The notes: generated from the letters alone by a model not told the origin. Numbered from the stretch's first letter, positions 31,546-43,566 are shown. The stretch: DNA of 64,000 nucleotides from Nematopogon swammerdamellus (GCA_946902875.1 OX336345.1:14229395-14293394), one strand, 5' to 3'. Made by a program: numbers and translations.

Positions 31546-32030
31546 GAGAAGCTTCCGTACCATTCCGTTTTCCGTAAGAACTTTAAGACTTGGGAATTTT
31601 CGTTTAGGTTTTCCTGTAAACTATACGAAAGGCCCTATATTCCCTATTTTTGTCGAAATTTTACACTCAGTAGTTTCTGAGATAACGGGGGAATGCTCCA
31701 TTTTTTGTATTTTCTTTAATATCTTTTAAAACAATGGAAATTAAAATTATACAAAAATATATATTTATATTCCTTATAACGAGCTCTTTTCATGATATGC
31801 CACATGATAGACTTAAAAAATTAACTTTCTGTCTTGTTCCCCAAAATCGAAATTCGTTCATTTACGCTGTGATTGGGTCATCAAAACTTTATAATGTACT
31901 AAATTTCAACTGTTTTCGTCATGCAGATCCGGATAAAATAAGCTGTGACAGACGAACAGACAGACCGACACAAGAGTGATCCTATAGGGGTTCCGTTTTT
32001 TTCTCGTTTGAGGTACGGAACCCTAAAAAT
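31546..32030 (+). repeat. Dispersed repeat ending GAGGTACGGAACCCTAAAAA
   Basis: It contains AGCTTCCGTACCATTCCGTT near the start and GACAGACGAACAGACAGACC, CCTATAGGGGTTCCGTTTTT and TACGGAACCCTAAAAAT at the end, a repeat terminus I know as frequent in moth and butterfly genomes. Overlapping open frames are not protein-like. Related words occur at 56300-56360, 42130 and in the tandem repeat at 63044. Confidence 0.55.
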
Positions 32031-32177
32031 GTGGTCTAGTCGTGGGTCTAGTGGAAACTTTTCATTTAAGCGACAGAGAACTGTGTACCTACCAATTAAG
32101 ATTACTCTCGAATAATTTAGATTAGGTTCTGGCATAACCACAGGTGACGTAGGACATTTTTGTTTCATGGAACGTGA

Positions 32178-32310
32178 AATGGTTGCCTACATCAATTAAT
32201 ACACCCATCATGTCAGCCCTTAACACCTTGCTGAACTAATTTCCACGTTAGTCGTTCCCTTTGCTCTTGCCGGCTACACTGAATGGCGGAAACACGAACT
32301 AAGCCGCTTC
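32178..32310 (-). mobile_element. SINE fragment, diverged, reversed
   Basis: The reverse complement matches the SINE body (CGTGTTTCCGCCATTCAGTG, TAGCCGGCAAGAGC, AAGGGAACGACTAACGTGG). Head and tail are missing. Confidence 0.55.
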
Positions 32311-32598
32311 AACTGCCGCCGCCACCCCCGCGGTACCTTCGTGCCTCCAACGAGCTGGTTCACACAATACAAATGATTAGCATAGTCACTCCTTTCATTA
32401 CTACCACCGTTGACGTTTGAGCCGACCGAAATTTATAAGTTTATTTATTTATTTATTTATTTATTAGAAAACAGACAGCCTAATGACAAACAGATAAAGC
32501 ATAAATTGTACATACATTGACGTCTGGCCATTTTTTGTTTCCCTGATTAGGCTATAGTTTAGTTAGTGGGATCAACGTGTGTGTGTGTGTACGCAGTG

Positions 32599-32875
32599 AG
32601 TGTCAATGCAGTGTAGTGTTGTGTAATGTAGTGTGGTGTAGCGTAATGTTTTGTGGTGGTTGTGTAGTGTATTGTAGTGTAGTGTAGTGCAGTATAGTGT
32701 AGTGTAGTGTAGTGCAGTGCAGTGTAGTGTAGTGTAGTGTAGTGTAGTGTAGTGTAGTGTAGTGTAGTGTAGTGTAGTGTAGTGTAGTGTAGTGTAGTGT
32801 AGTGTAGTGTAGTGTAGTGTAGTGTAGTGTAGTGTAGTGTAGTGTAGTGTGGTGTAATGTAGTGTGATGTGGTGG
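32599..32875 (+). repeat. (TAGTG)n pentanucleotide microsatellite
   Basis: The core at 32660-32850 is almost pure GTAGT units, with degenerate edges. The minus-strand frame (HYTT/TTLHY repeats) is a translation of the repeat and not a gene. It lies on the 3' side of the reversed non-LTR fragment at 32930-33330. Confidence 0.92.
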
Positions 32876-32929
32876 GTGGGATGCAGTAGTCACGTACCAG
32901 GCAGTATCTTTACAGAATTTCAAGACCAG

Positions 32930-33330
32930 TTTTTAAACCAAACATAGATATAAATATAAAAGGAGAAAAAAAAAAAAATTATAATTGATTTTACCTATGT
33001 TTTTGAGAAGAGATGACAATACTTATGCATTTGTAGTTTGGGTCATTGTTGTGACGATTTTATTCCTAAAGACACTCTTACTTAATATGAAAATGTCGAG
33101 GTCCGTATATGTATGATTGTATGTGCGTGTAATTCGAGGTATAACGGCATTACGGGCAAAGTTGGTCGTGGGCGGTGACTCGTAAAAAAGTTGTGTATGT
33201 CGAGTGCGTCGAGTCGGCGTGCACAGCGATATCTCCGCCAGCAGCTCGGAGCAGTCCAGGCGCCCGTTCACCACGTCATGTAGCAGCAGCATGTCTAGCA
33301 GCACCCTTCTTTGCTCTAGAGTTAACATTC
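32930..33330 (-). pseudogene. Non-LTR RT C-terminal fragment
   Basis: The minus-strand frame 33023-33328 begins MLTLEQRRVLLDMLLLHDVV and continues with LAEISL and NFARNAVIPRITRTYN. This parallels the C-terminus of the element at 46300-51640 (LTLEQRRSAADMKFLFNIIN, LLARISL, NSARNSTMNRCMDAYN). It is a 5'-truncated relative of that family. Confidence 0.75.
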
Positions 33331-33439
33331 GATGTCTATTGCAACTTTGTTCATATGTATGGGCATGCTAATGTCTCCCCTTTTTATTTTGACACTTCTG
33401 CCGCTTAACATAAGTCATAGTTCAAGATTAACATACCTA

Positions 33440-33545
33440 ATACGAGTACACAATTGACAAAGCTCGCGTTACGCATATCGCGAAATTAGTAACGCACTGG
33501 CGGCTAATCCCGGAGTTCCAGGTTCAAACTCTGGTCAGGAGAGAT
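33440..33545 (+). repeat. tRNA-like SINE head
   Basis: TAGTAACGCACTGGCGGCTA is followed by CCAGGTTCAAACTCTGGTCA, a good B box at about 33520-33533. The A box is poor and no cloverleaf closes, so a decayed SINE is more likely than a tRNA gene. Confidence 0.45.
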
Positions 33546-33614
33546 GTTTATCTTTATTTTCGGGTAACTGTAGATACCTACCTAAAGTCATTAAAAAATA
33601 GATAATACTAGTAC

Positions 33615-33716
33615 TAAGTCGATTGAGAAGAGCGGTAGACCGCGTATGGTGGCGTGCCTTGGGAGAGGCCTATGTCCAGCAGTGGACCGATACGGGCTGA
33701 TGATGATGATGATGAA
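33615..33716 (+). mobile_element. RTE-type 3' tail
   Basis: GGTGGCGTGCCTTGGGAGAG, GCCTATGTCCAGCAGTGGAC, CGATACGGGCTGATGATGAT. This terminal segment with a TGATGATG tail is the usual 3' end of RTE-like elements in moths and butterflies. A reversed copy lies at 58238-58320. Confidence 0.65.
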
Positions 33717-33909
33717 GCCGATTGTACTGAAATTTATTTTAAACTTCTATGCGATGATATAATAATAATGTAGCGTGAAACCCAAAATAACCCTAACGAA
33801 AGCATTCTTCACCACCGCAGCTCCACCATTATGCTATGAGCCGCACTAGTTGCAGCTTAGCCTAGATTTTGGTATATTTTCCCGACCGCTGCTGCTGTGA
33901 TCTGAGTAC

Positions 33910-36283
33910 GTTTTTTTTTTTATGTGAACCAGCATGGGTGGCTGTGCCGAGGGACCAATGGTGCAGTCGACAGAGCCAAAATCACCTCTCCTCGCGAAAC
34001 CACGCTCAGTTAGGTGCCATGCCAGCAGATTTGCGGACTGTTGCTAGGCTGTCTAGCCCGTTAATACGACGCTTGAAGACACCCAGGTTAAAGGATTCAG
34101 GAAATACACTCGCCGGAAGACAGTTCCACACTCTAGCGGTGCGACAAAGAAACGATTTAGAGAACCGATGGGTTCTCAAAAGCCCAATGTCAACAACAAA
34201 AGGGTGCTGAGTCTCTCTGCGACGAGTCATGCGGAGATAGGACGGGTGGCAGGGAATAAGGGATGCTAGTTCCGCAGAGCAGCGACCGTGATAGTGTCTG
34301 TAAAACAGACTAAGCGAACCCACAAATCGTCTGTGACTCAGGGACTCCAGACCATCTGTAAGTTTCGGGTCACCAACAAGACGGATGGCTCGGCGCTGTA
34401 TCGAGTCCAAGGATGCTAGCAGATAATGGGGACTACCCTCCCAGATGTGACTGCAGTACTCCATCACCGGCCTAATCTGTGTTTTGTACAACAGGAATAG
34501 TTGAGCCGGTGAGAAGAACCGCCGATTGCGGAAAAGTATTCCCAATTTTCTGGATGCAGTTTTGGCCTTATACTCGATTAGTTACCGGAAACCCACGTCT
34601 TTGGAAATAGTGGTGCCCAGGAGGTCCAGGTGTTCCGAGACAGGTACGACGCTGCCTTGGAAACTTGCTTGGAAAGGAAAGGGATCGACCTTAGCAGATA
34701 ATGCGCAGCACTGAGTCTTGCTAACGTTGAAGGCGACAAGGTTCTCCTGGCCCCATATAGCTACTTTTCCGAGAACGTTATCGACCTTATCAACAACTGA
34801 ACGTTGAGCCTCCCTGTGCCGCGAATCTCTACTCTTCCAGTCCTTAACATAGCCCTCGTGCTCCGTGCTGTCGTCTGCATAGCTGTGTATCATGCCCAAG
34901 GACAGTAGGTCGTTTATAAAGATTAAGAAAAGCGTAGGCGACAGAACAGAGCCCTGCGGAACACCAGCGTTAATTGGAAAGTCGTCCGATTTCGAGCCAT
35001 CGATGGTAACGAAAATGGAATGACCCGCCAAAAAGCTGGCGATCCAGGTGCAGAGTTTGGGTGGAATGCCGAAGGACGGAAGCTTGCCTAGAAGGCCTCG
35101 GTGCCAAACGCGGTCGAAAGCCTTGGAAATATCCAGGGCGACTGCCAGCGACTCCCCAAAATTTTCCAATCTTTCGGCCCATATATGCGTAACGTACGTT
35201 AGAAGATCTCCTGTTGACCGCGCTTTCCGGAATCCGTACTGCTTGTCATCCAGGAGTTTATTTGCTTCTAAGTACGTTAGGAGCTGGGTGTTAATAAGGC
35301 GCTCTATAACTTTACATAATAGTGAAGTTATCGCAATGGGCCGATAGTTGGAGGGGTTCGCGGAGTCTCCCTTCTTTGGAACCGGTTGGACCGAGGCTCT
35401 TTTCCAGCAAGAGGGTACAATCCCACGGGCGAAGGAGAGACGGAAAAGGCGGGAGATGATTGGTGTCAACTCAGGGGCACAAATCTTGAGCACTATGGCT
35501 GGAATGCCATCAGGACCACTACTCTTCGAAGTGTCCAACGTCTTCAAGCACTTGTAGACCTGTCTAGGGTGCATCCTTGGCTCCAACATCGAAATCCCAC
35601 AGTGTGGTATCGAGGGAGGGGTTGCACCCTGGTCATCCAGATTTGAGTTGGACGCGAAAAGGCGAGCAAAAATGTTCGCCTTCTCCTTCGCGAGGACAGC
35701 GAGTGATCCATCCGGACGTTCCAGCGGTGGTGTAGCAGAGCGACAAAAGTTTCGACCAATAGAGTTGGCGAGAGACCAGAATGCTCGGCTGCCGGTTGGA
35801 CAGCGGACTAACCTCTCGCCAATTTTATGGTCGTGCTTGTACTTGGCCACATTGAGCGTTCGCTTGCAAGACCTGGAGGAGGCATTAAGTGTGCGTCTTG
35901 CCTCAGCAGTACGGGCGCACAGCCATTGCCTGAAGGCCTGATTCTTGGCCTCTACCTCAAGGCGGCATTGGCGGTTGAACCAGGGCTTGTGTCTACCGCT
36001 CACCGGCACAACAGAAGACGGAACAAAATATTCCATACCCTGTTGTATCAGCTCGGCAATAGACACGGCGCACTTTGATGGGTCCGCTGAGGCAAAGCAT
36101 ACCTCCCTCCAAGGGAAAGTTCCAAGGAAAGATCGGAATTCCTCCCATTGCGCCGACTTGTAGTGCCAGACTGTGCGTGTACTAGGCTCGCGTGATTGCG
36201 CGTAGTACACAGTCGGCACATTACAGGACACGAGACAGTGATCAGAGCTCCCAAGAGGAGCACGTAGGAAGGAAAGCAACTTT
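33910..36283 (-). mobile_element. 5'-truncated CR1/Jockey-like retrotransposon
   Basis: It runs on the minus strand from the last part of the endonuclease to a 3' UTR and an A-rich end (run of T at 33911-33920 on the plus strand). Fragments of the same family occur at 398-1524 and 45655-46055, with a tail-only piece at 12440. Confidence 0.8.
34006..36279 (-). pseudogene. Reverse transcriptase ORF split by one in-frame stop
   Basis: The frame from 36279 to 34006 stays in one phase and is broken only by a TAA at 34584-34582. Upstream of the stop are the end of the endonuclease (SSDHCLVSC), the linker and RT motifs: SSGPDGIPAIVLKICAPEL, NYRPIAITSLLCKVIERLIN, LDISKAFD (D383, D389), GVPQGSVLSPTLFLIFINDL and YADDS (Y467-D470). 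Downstream is the C-terminal region (RPVMEYCSHIWEGSP, RTARVWNCLPASVFP). The catalytic residues are kept, so inactivation looks recent, but the 5' truncation already removes the endonuclease core and ORF1. Confidence 0.88.
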
Positions 36284-36514
36284 GGAGAACTTCTTAAAAA
36301 ATTTGAAACAACAAATCATTCTAAATACCAAGTAGTGTAATACCAATAATAATTTCCTAGTAGAAAATGTTATATTGTCATAATTTTGAAAATAGGTAAT
36401 ATGATCCTATGAGAACACCGATAAAAATATCAAAATTGTTCAACCTTTTCTCTGTCAAGCAAGTCGTCAAAAGATTTCATTAAAAAAAATCTAAATTATG
36501 TTTAATTGTTACAG

Positions 36515-36878
36515 ATGGTGGCATGTGGAGTGCAACACTGAATCAGAAGGAATCAGAGAGACGGAGCAGTGTGCAGCGATGTGACAAAGAAATTAATTCA
36601 TGTTTAAACTAACTTATTATAAAACTGAATATTACAGTGCAAGATTATCCCATTGTGAAGTTTAAAGTGAAATAAAAATGAAACTACAAATGCTGTGTTC
36701 AAGTGTACTCGAAAAATTGGCAAAGTTGTCAGTTTTAAAACTAACGGTGATCATTTTGGCATTTCGGACGGTTTTCTGTGACGATTACTGTCCAAAGTCA
36801 GCGGAGAAACCGCTCGAAACGAGAGTGCAGGACGCGACAATCGTCTTCAGAGCAGTCGTCGTTGAGAGTCATTATGGG
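36515..36878 (+). CDS. Probable first coding exon of a secreted host protein
   Basis: A splice acceptor (TTGTTACAG) ends at 36514. After about 160 bases of leader, ATG at 36678 opens 67 codons that end exactly at a consensus donor (GGG|GTAAGAG at 36879). The peptide starts with a hydrophobic stretch (about residues 17-33, LSVLKLTVIILAF) fitting a signal peptide, then DDYCPKSAEKPLETRVQDA and TIVFRAVVVESHYG. The phase at the junction is 0. I do not recognise the family; the pattern of an early Cys followed by an A.(I/V)VF.A.V strand is faintly like the start of NtA/TIMP-type secreted domains. Downstream exons were not found in this window. It sits beside the reversed retroelement ending at 36283. 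Confidence 0.55.
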
Positions 36879-38244
36879 GTAAGAGTTCATATATATACTT
36901 CTTGAAAATTACATATCTATAAATAATCAGGGGACAATATTGCAGAGCTGGGCGGGAGAAGAGAATTTATTTAAAACAAGTCTCAATAGATGTATGAAAC
37001 GTCGCAAAAACGTAACAGAACTTAACAGGAGACATTCCCACTTTCAAATGATAAATTATAAAACAAAAAGTTATTTTAGCTGAACTGGAGATGGATGACG
37101 ACTTTTGAACTAAGCTAGTTGCCTAATCTAGCGGCGATGCTTAGGGGAACGTTGTGTTGGTAGACGATAGTCTACCACAAGCCATATGGTCAGACGCCTC
37201 AAAGATGATGCCGATCACCGGTATTATCTCGGCTCGACGGATGAAATGATGGATGGAAACGTCTTGGGAATATCTGGATCCAGCATTCAGATGATTCTAT
37301 GATCTTTCAACCTTTCGCATCCATCTTCGCAGCTACACAGCTAATAATTGTCTCCAGACTACAAGTCCGCTTTGGAATTCAAAGGAAGTGCGCAGTGCAA
37401 ACCCCTGCGGAACGAATGTACCCGTTTAATTAAATGTCTGCTCGTCTCCGAGTTGCCGACGATGCTTCTCGCAACTTCACAGCAAAACTGCGGCAAAAGT
37501 AAACAGGCAACACAACTACACTTGCAATATTATTAATTACTATCCACCAATGTTTAGCTCCTCAAACACCCGCAGACATAAATTACAAAGGAACAACTAT
37601 TACGCCAACTATTCCCTGACGCGACAAAATGATTTATCTCGCAGCGGACCACTCTGGGAAATATCAGCGTCGCTTTCGGATGCAAACCCAACACCAATTT
37701 CAAATGTACGTGACCTTAGGTCGAAATTCGGGTGCGCGATTCGTGGAGCCTTGTCGTTGCAGGAGTGTTTCGCAAATACATAGTAATAAATCTTACTTAC
37801 AGCATCGAGCAGCCTCCATCTGACGTGTGGGCTACGCCATAAATTATATTGATATTTCTAAGTTTATTCGCGAAGAAGATCGCGGTGGAAGCTCGTATTG
37901 TTTCAGTACCGCTGGCAAACTGACGAAGGCGAAGTTGTGTATTGGATTTTCAGATTTCATCTCGTGGTAACCGTACCGACGACGTAGAAGACGTAGAAGA
38001 TAATGTAAAATATAAAAAAAATCTGACAGAACACAAATACAATATAAGTACCATACACCTATAACCATGAAACACTTTACTGGTTTTTATATTATTTATC
38101 CATTTATTTACACTTCTATTTGCAATAATTTTACATAATAAATTGATTATTTATATTATTGCGGCATTCATGTATGAACATGCCATTATGAAATAATATA
38201 TCCATGATAATATCATGAATATTATGTTAGAATCTTAAAAAAAA
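36879..38244. other. Probable intron, anonymous
   Basis: If the exon at 36515-36878 is real, this is intron. No second exon with matching phase was identified. Open frames at 37348-37823 overlap and lack domains. Confidence 0.4.
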
Positions 38245-38612
38245 TATACATACATACCACACGCTGTATCCCAACAATCGGGGTAAGCAGAGTTGTGCTG
38301 CAAGAACTCTGGTAAATTACAGCACAACACCAACCACCGCGTTTAGCAAAGTATTGTATTATACAATACGTACCTATACATTTATTGCACTCAAATAGAA
38401 TATTTTATGGGCAATATAAATAATAAGTATTAGGGCAAGATAAATTATTATCAAGCAGCAAGTAAGGTACAAAGACCCACTTACTGCCTGAATCGGTTGA
38501 AGAACCGTGCCGTTCTTTGGCACGGAATCTCGTTCTTATTACTTAGTCGCCTTTACGCCATGCATAGGGAGACATGAATTGGGGCTATTCTTTTAAGTAG
38601 GTACCTGGCCCA
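38245..38612 (+). repeat. Dispersed repeat family A, copy 3, with a 76-bp insertion
   Basis: It has the same order of blocks as copies 1 and 2 (ACATACCACACGCTGTATCC ... CAGCACAACACCAACCACCG ... GAACCGTGCCG ... GGGGCTATTCTTTTAAG). Between GCAAAGTATT and AGGGCAAGATA a 76-bp piece (38356-38431) is inserted; AGTATT flanks it on both sides. Confidence 0.7.
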
Positions 38613-40790
38613 AACGTTACGGTATAAAAAATATATGAAATCTTAAATTACATAACCAGGTATCTACTTATTACATCATTAACGCAAGATCTTCAAAAAT
38701 ATTTCTGACCTTTCTAATCGCACAAAGCATACGAATGGTGCTGGCGAATCCAGATGTAATCATTATTAATGTAACGCGTAATAACCCAATGTAACAAGAC
38801 GCGTTACACGTGTCTGGCGAAGACAGATGCAGGAAAGGACTCGACCTCTACTCGGACGATAAGGGTCCGATGATTAATTAGTGCTTTCGAAAATTATGAC
38901 GCGTCCAATTTGAGGTCAGCCGTCGACGCAATAACGGTCCACATTGGGCTATAACTTGGGCCTTAAGTAGAATGAACGGGGCGCAATCAATTCCCTTCTT
39001 AATCAGGTTAACGAGCGTGTACCTACGGAATTGGTCCCGTAAGGCGAATGGGACGATAAACAAAATCACATGTGGGAAGAAATAATACACTCTCAGCGAG
39101 TATACACAGTAACGTAATGAATATTGGAAGCACATAACTTGTCTACGCTTTCAGTACTCTCCTGCATTTTAGAGAAGATGATTGTTCTTTAAAAGTAGTC
39201 TACGTTTTCAGCACATTCCTTAAAGTTAGAGACGTTGACTCTTGCTATATCATAATACAAATTGCTTAATGAAACGGTTAAATTTACTCAAATATCTGAC
39301 AGGTATTATTTTAAGAAAGAAAACTGTAATTAGCTTTGTTCACAAAAACCTATAAGAAATTATAAAATTAGCAAAAAAGATTCCATTCCAAGAGCATGAA
39401 ATCGATAAACCTACTTACATCACACCAAATTTCCCACCATGAAACATAACCGGCAACAAAAAGATCTGTAGAGTGCCTCATTCGCATGTGAACACGAGAG
39501 AGGTCCCAAATGAAGTATACAAATGCCTCCATCTAGTTCCTAAAAAGTTCATTTAGGACGGAGGAGGTCAGTTCGGGCGGGTCGGTACGTGAGAAAGAGT
39601 TTCGACCTCGGAAAAGTCACGAGAAATATTCGAGCTCCTCGGACAGCCGACACGTACTCACGACTTTCGGATCACATTTCATGAATACATATTACTTAGA
39701 GGCGTGCCGCCCGCTGCAATATCATTGGAATGTAAGGATACCTAAGTAAGCATACAAACAAAATCCTTCCCTTTTGGCACAATGACTTCTGACCTACAGG
39801 TTTCGTGTTTATCTTCCTAGTTTAGGTACGGTTTTATTTTCATAGTTTAAACATTCGATGCTTCAGGTGAATTCTGAGTAATTTTGAATGTGGTGCATTG
39901 TTAATGTGCGACCGTCAAGAACCCATTTTAATTTCTTGGAATAGCTTCTACATACTGACCAGATTACTAGGTTTTTGTCATCGAAAATCCGTTAGATTCT
40001 TCAACATAATATAATCACGCTGTGATTGTGATGCAAGGCGGGGTAGAGCATCTAAGTTATTTTTTATCGGAATACGACATAAACAAGTATGTATGTAAAA
40101 TATACAAAGGTACCAACTGTATTCAAACCGCAACATTTATAATAATAAAAAATTCTCGGAATTATATTAACCCTTAGACCCCTGCATTTGATCTCCTGAA
40201 CTAGCAGAGCAACCTTTATGAAAATTTGTACACTTTTTGTAGACATAAAAATAGATGCACTTGATTTTTTTCAGTCTTCTATTTACATAGATTTCAGGTT
40301 TTTCAGGTGGGATGACATAGATCCCAGTAGTGGTTTATGGGTTGGATTTTTATATGCCAGCGGTAGTTTATGAAAAAAATAATTATTTTAACACTATGAT
40401 TATAACTTTTTTGTGTTGGGTAATCTATAAATAAAAGGTAAAATGACACACAGAATTAAAATTAAATTAAATTAAATTAATAAAATTTACGAAAAAGGAA
40501 CAACGCGTGCGTCCTTAGTCACTTTGATGGCCTAATGATGTGTAAAGTTAGGTGCAGATCATGCTACAAAAACTCTAATATGATAGCATTGTTCATAAAC
40601 TACGGGATGGCTTAAATTTCATAGAGATTGGGTATGAAATACATATAGTGGAATTTTTTTAAACTTTTTGGGATATAAAATTACCCCATAGGGGTCTAAG
40701 GGTTAAAATACAAACCCTGAATGTTTTCCGAGCTTATTGCATCGCATTTCGTGGACCTGGCCAAAGCTATCTATTTTCTTGCTTGTACCG
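38613..40790. other. Anonymous DNA
   Basis: No supported gene, RNA or repeat edge. The stretch contains a short ATTAAATTAAATTAAATT run near 40460. Open frames are under 90 codons and lack domains. Confidence 0.45.
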
Positions 40791-41092
40791 TGTGGGGCCG
40801 GTACTTTAAAAGAATAGCCCCACTGCATCTCTCCCCGTGTATGTCGTAAAAGGCGACTAAGGGATGTGACTACCTTCTTATATCACTAGGTGGTAGGGTT
40901 TAGCCCGCCCGGGTTGGTACCACCGCACTGAATGAAAGGTCGGTCGAAACGGCTATGTTCGTGTTTTCCGTCCAGTTCAGTTTAGCCGGCACGAACGAAG
41001 GGAAGCACCAAGTTCACCCGGTGTTATGGGCTTACATCACGGATGTTGTAGGTGATGTAGCCAACCGTATCAGTTTCCATAAAAAAAAAAGC
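40791..41092 (+). mobile_element. SINE body fused to a reversed family A end
   Basis: GTGTGGGGCCGGTACTTTAA, AGAATAGCCCCACTGCATCT and GTCGTAAAAGGCGACTAAGG (reverse complement of the family A end) run into the SINE body from CTTCTTATATCACTAGGTGG to TCAGTTTCCATAAAAAAAAAA. A short deletion removes TAAATAGT after GGCTATGT. It may be a nested insertion or a true composite. Confidence 0.7.
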
Positions 41093-42765
41093 TATAGAAC
41101 TAACGGAATTTTCATGGTCGTCACTGATACTAATTAGTTGCAACACGCACTATAGGACGGGCACTCACCACAAAATGTACGCAGCTGTCGTTCTAGTTGA
41201 TCGAACAATTCTGTTCCGTGGAATATGGAAGTAACGGTGAAATATATAAAAATAAAATTTTCTGCATCATCGGCCTATTCAAAAAATTGGTCATCAATGA
41301 TAGAAACGAGATCACTAGCTATGCATTTATTAAGTACGAATAATGGTGAATATCGTACTGCCATGACGGATAAAATGGGTTTTATGTCCTATAACAGTTA
41401 AAAATCTAGCACACAACAAAAACTTACATAATTCTAATATCAAAAGCTACTTACACTTACCTATCCTCCGAGTGTACCTATAAACGGATTATTTCCTAAT
41501 GCTAAACATTTCCTATGTTGCCCAGACGCTTCAATTTCTATAGTTCCTTGACTAGCTTTCTAGGACTTCTCCTTCATACTCTAAGTGGAGTTACACAAAT
41601 TGTAATTAGCCAGTCTAATGCTTCAGTAGTTCCTGCCTGCAGCGGACTAATAGTCTGCATGAGGAGAGTCCTTATAGTTCTCATATGAACTTCGGTTCTA
41701 ACGCAGTCTTACCTCAAGGACTTACTCATAATAAAGCTCTCTCCTGATTCAACAATAATTCGGGCTTTCTTGGGATGCTAGTTATGGCTCTCCACATTAT
41801 ATGGTGGTTCAAGCCAGAATCGAATAATTGTTTTATTTTATTTTGTGAAAGTTTGAGCTTGCTCGGGCGTTGATAAAAGTTAGGCTGAGCTGTTTCTATA
41901 GCAGGTTCAAGCCTGTTTGGGGCAGTGATAATACGTGAGACTTCGTTTGGAATGGTTTCATCCTGATTCTAGGGGATCAAGCAAGCCTGCCTTGTTAAAG
42001 AAAACTATTTTGTATTGTCCAACAATTTATCGGTATAAACTACCTGGAGCCGTTTGTTACACAAGCACTAACGGATATAAGTGTAGCATGAAATGCGGCT
42101 TCTACATTTTTACGTTATGTTTCCACGCTATGCTACGGAGCCCTAAAAATAACAAATGAGTACTGTGACGTCAGCAGGGCTCGTCTCCCTGTTAGTTCCG
42201 CTCTGAGATTAAACGAGGTGGTCGTGCTTCGTAATTTCATAACATTATATCCTCTTAGCGGAAATAATAAAATTCCTTTCTCGAATTAATGTCGGCCAAT
42301 TTTGCTTTGTGCTCGCGAAGTCGACTTACTTGTATCTCGTTACAGTTCGTGCCAGCTATTTTGGCATGTGATGTCAGAAGGTCATACTGGCATGCAATAT
42401 GTTGGCCGATAAGCCCTTTGAAGTAAGTAACAAAAAATCAAAGATAATAAAATAATACACTTTACACATTTGAATACGTATACCTATCGTCAGTTGGCGC
42501 ATCCTAGGGTGTGCCAACTGACGATACACGGACACTTGAAGGCTCGCTTGAAGGTTAAAAGAGATATGCGATTATGTTCCTTAGCTTACTTTAACTACAT
42601 AGATATTATGTAGAATGGAACATTAAACTCTTGCGCGCTTCTCCTTGGCTTCCACCACTGTGAACACATTTTCCTCATTTCATTGCTCTATATTGGGGTC
42701 GGGCCCAAAATATATTGTATTGTATTGTATTATATTTATTGTACTCAAATAAAATATGAGGACAA
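41093..42765. other. Anonymous DNA
   Basis: No gene recognised. CTACGGAGCCCTAAAAAT at 42132 is an isolated repeat end of the TACGGAACCC type, and 42712-42740 carries a short ATTGT run. Confidence 0.45.
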
Positions 42766-42801
42766 GGTAACACTTAATGCCTCTAGGCATTAAGTGTTAC
42801 C
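42766..42801. repeat. 36-nt exact snap-back hairpin
   Basis: GGTAACACTTAATGCCT (42766-42782) is exactly reversed at 42785-42801 with a two-base centre. No flanking duplication was seen. Confidence 0.8.
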
Positions 42802-43035
42802 TCTTTGGTATGACAATACCTTTGGTATGAACACTCATATTTACATCAACATTGTTCCGTACCTACATAACTTTTATCGTGTTAGCACAACCTAGATTTC
42901 ATTCTGTTATTCATTTATTCTGTTAACACATATCTTGCAAGGAACCTGTGGAGGTTTGAACTTTTACCTCCTTTCATCTACTGTAAGCGGCATTGTTCGC
43001 CACAACTGGCTGGAAATCACCTCGGCATTCTCGCG

Positions 43036-43099
43036 CACAGACTAGGGAAAAATAAGCTTATTAACCCCCGACGAAAAAAACGGAGGGGTGTTATAAGTT

Positions 43100-43140
<41 letters not shown>

Positions 43141-43566
43141 TGTCTGTGGCATCGTAGCTCCCAAACGGATGGACCGATTTGGATGCGGTTTTTTTTATTA
43201 GGAAGCTTGTTTAATCGGGATGGTTCTTAGCTATGTTTTTAATCAAGTAATAAAGTAATTAAGTAATAAAAAAAATAATTATCTTAAAAAGTGGACCGAT
43301 TTGCATGCGGTTTTTTTTAAAAAGCTTCAAATAAAAGTTAAATTACAAATTTAAAAAACCCCCGACTCTTAAAAAGTCAAAAATAATTTCCGTTTACTTA
43401 CTTAAAGGAGTCGGGGGACCGCTAAGTAAATTAAATATAAAGACTCAAAAGTTGCGCGGGAATTCACTTAGCGGTCTACCGACTCCTTTAAGTAAGTAAA
43501 CGGAAATTATTTTTGACTTTTTAAGAGTCGGGGGTTTTTTAAATTTGTAATTTTCCCTAGTCTGTG
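43036..43566. mobile_element. 531-bp TIR element with 8-bp target duplication
   Basis: Termini CACAGACTAGGGAAAA (43036-) and TTTTCCCTAGTCTGTG (-43566) are inverted. TTCTCGCG flanks both ends (43028-43035 and 43567-43574). Inside are the CCCCCGACGAAAAAAACGG block, a (GT)n run, the phrase CCAAACGGATGGACCGATTT, and a second inverted pair of ~88 bp (43342-43429 with 43468-43555). There is no transposase. The 8-bp duplication suggests a non-autonomous hAT-type element. Confidence 0.85.
43104..43138 (+). repeat. (GT)n microsatellite
   Basis: About 17 uninterrupted GT units inside the TIR element, followed by CTGTCTGTGG. Confidence 0.95.

Noticed and set aside
32603..32923. His/Tyr/Thr-rich 106-residue protein
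   Set aside because: Translation of the TAGTG microsatellite.
33490..33540. tRNA gene
   Set aside because: Only the B box is convincing and no stem closes.
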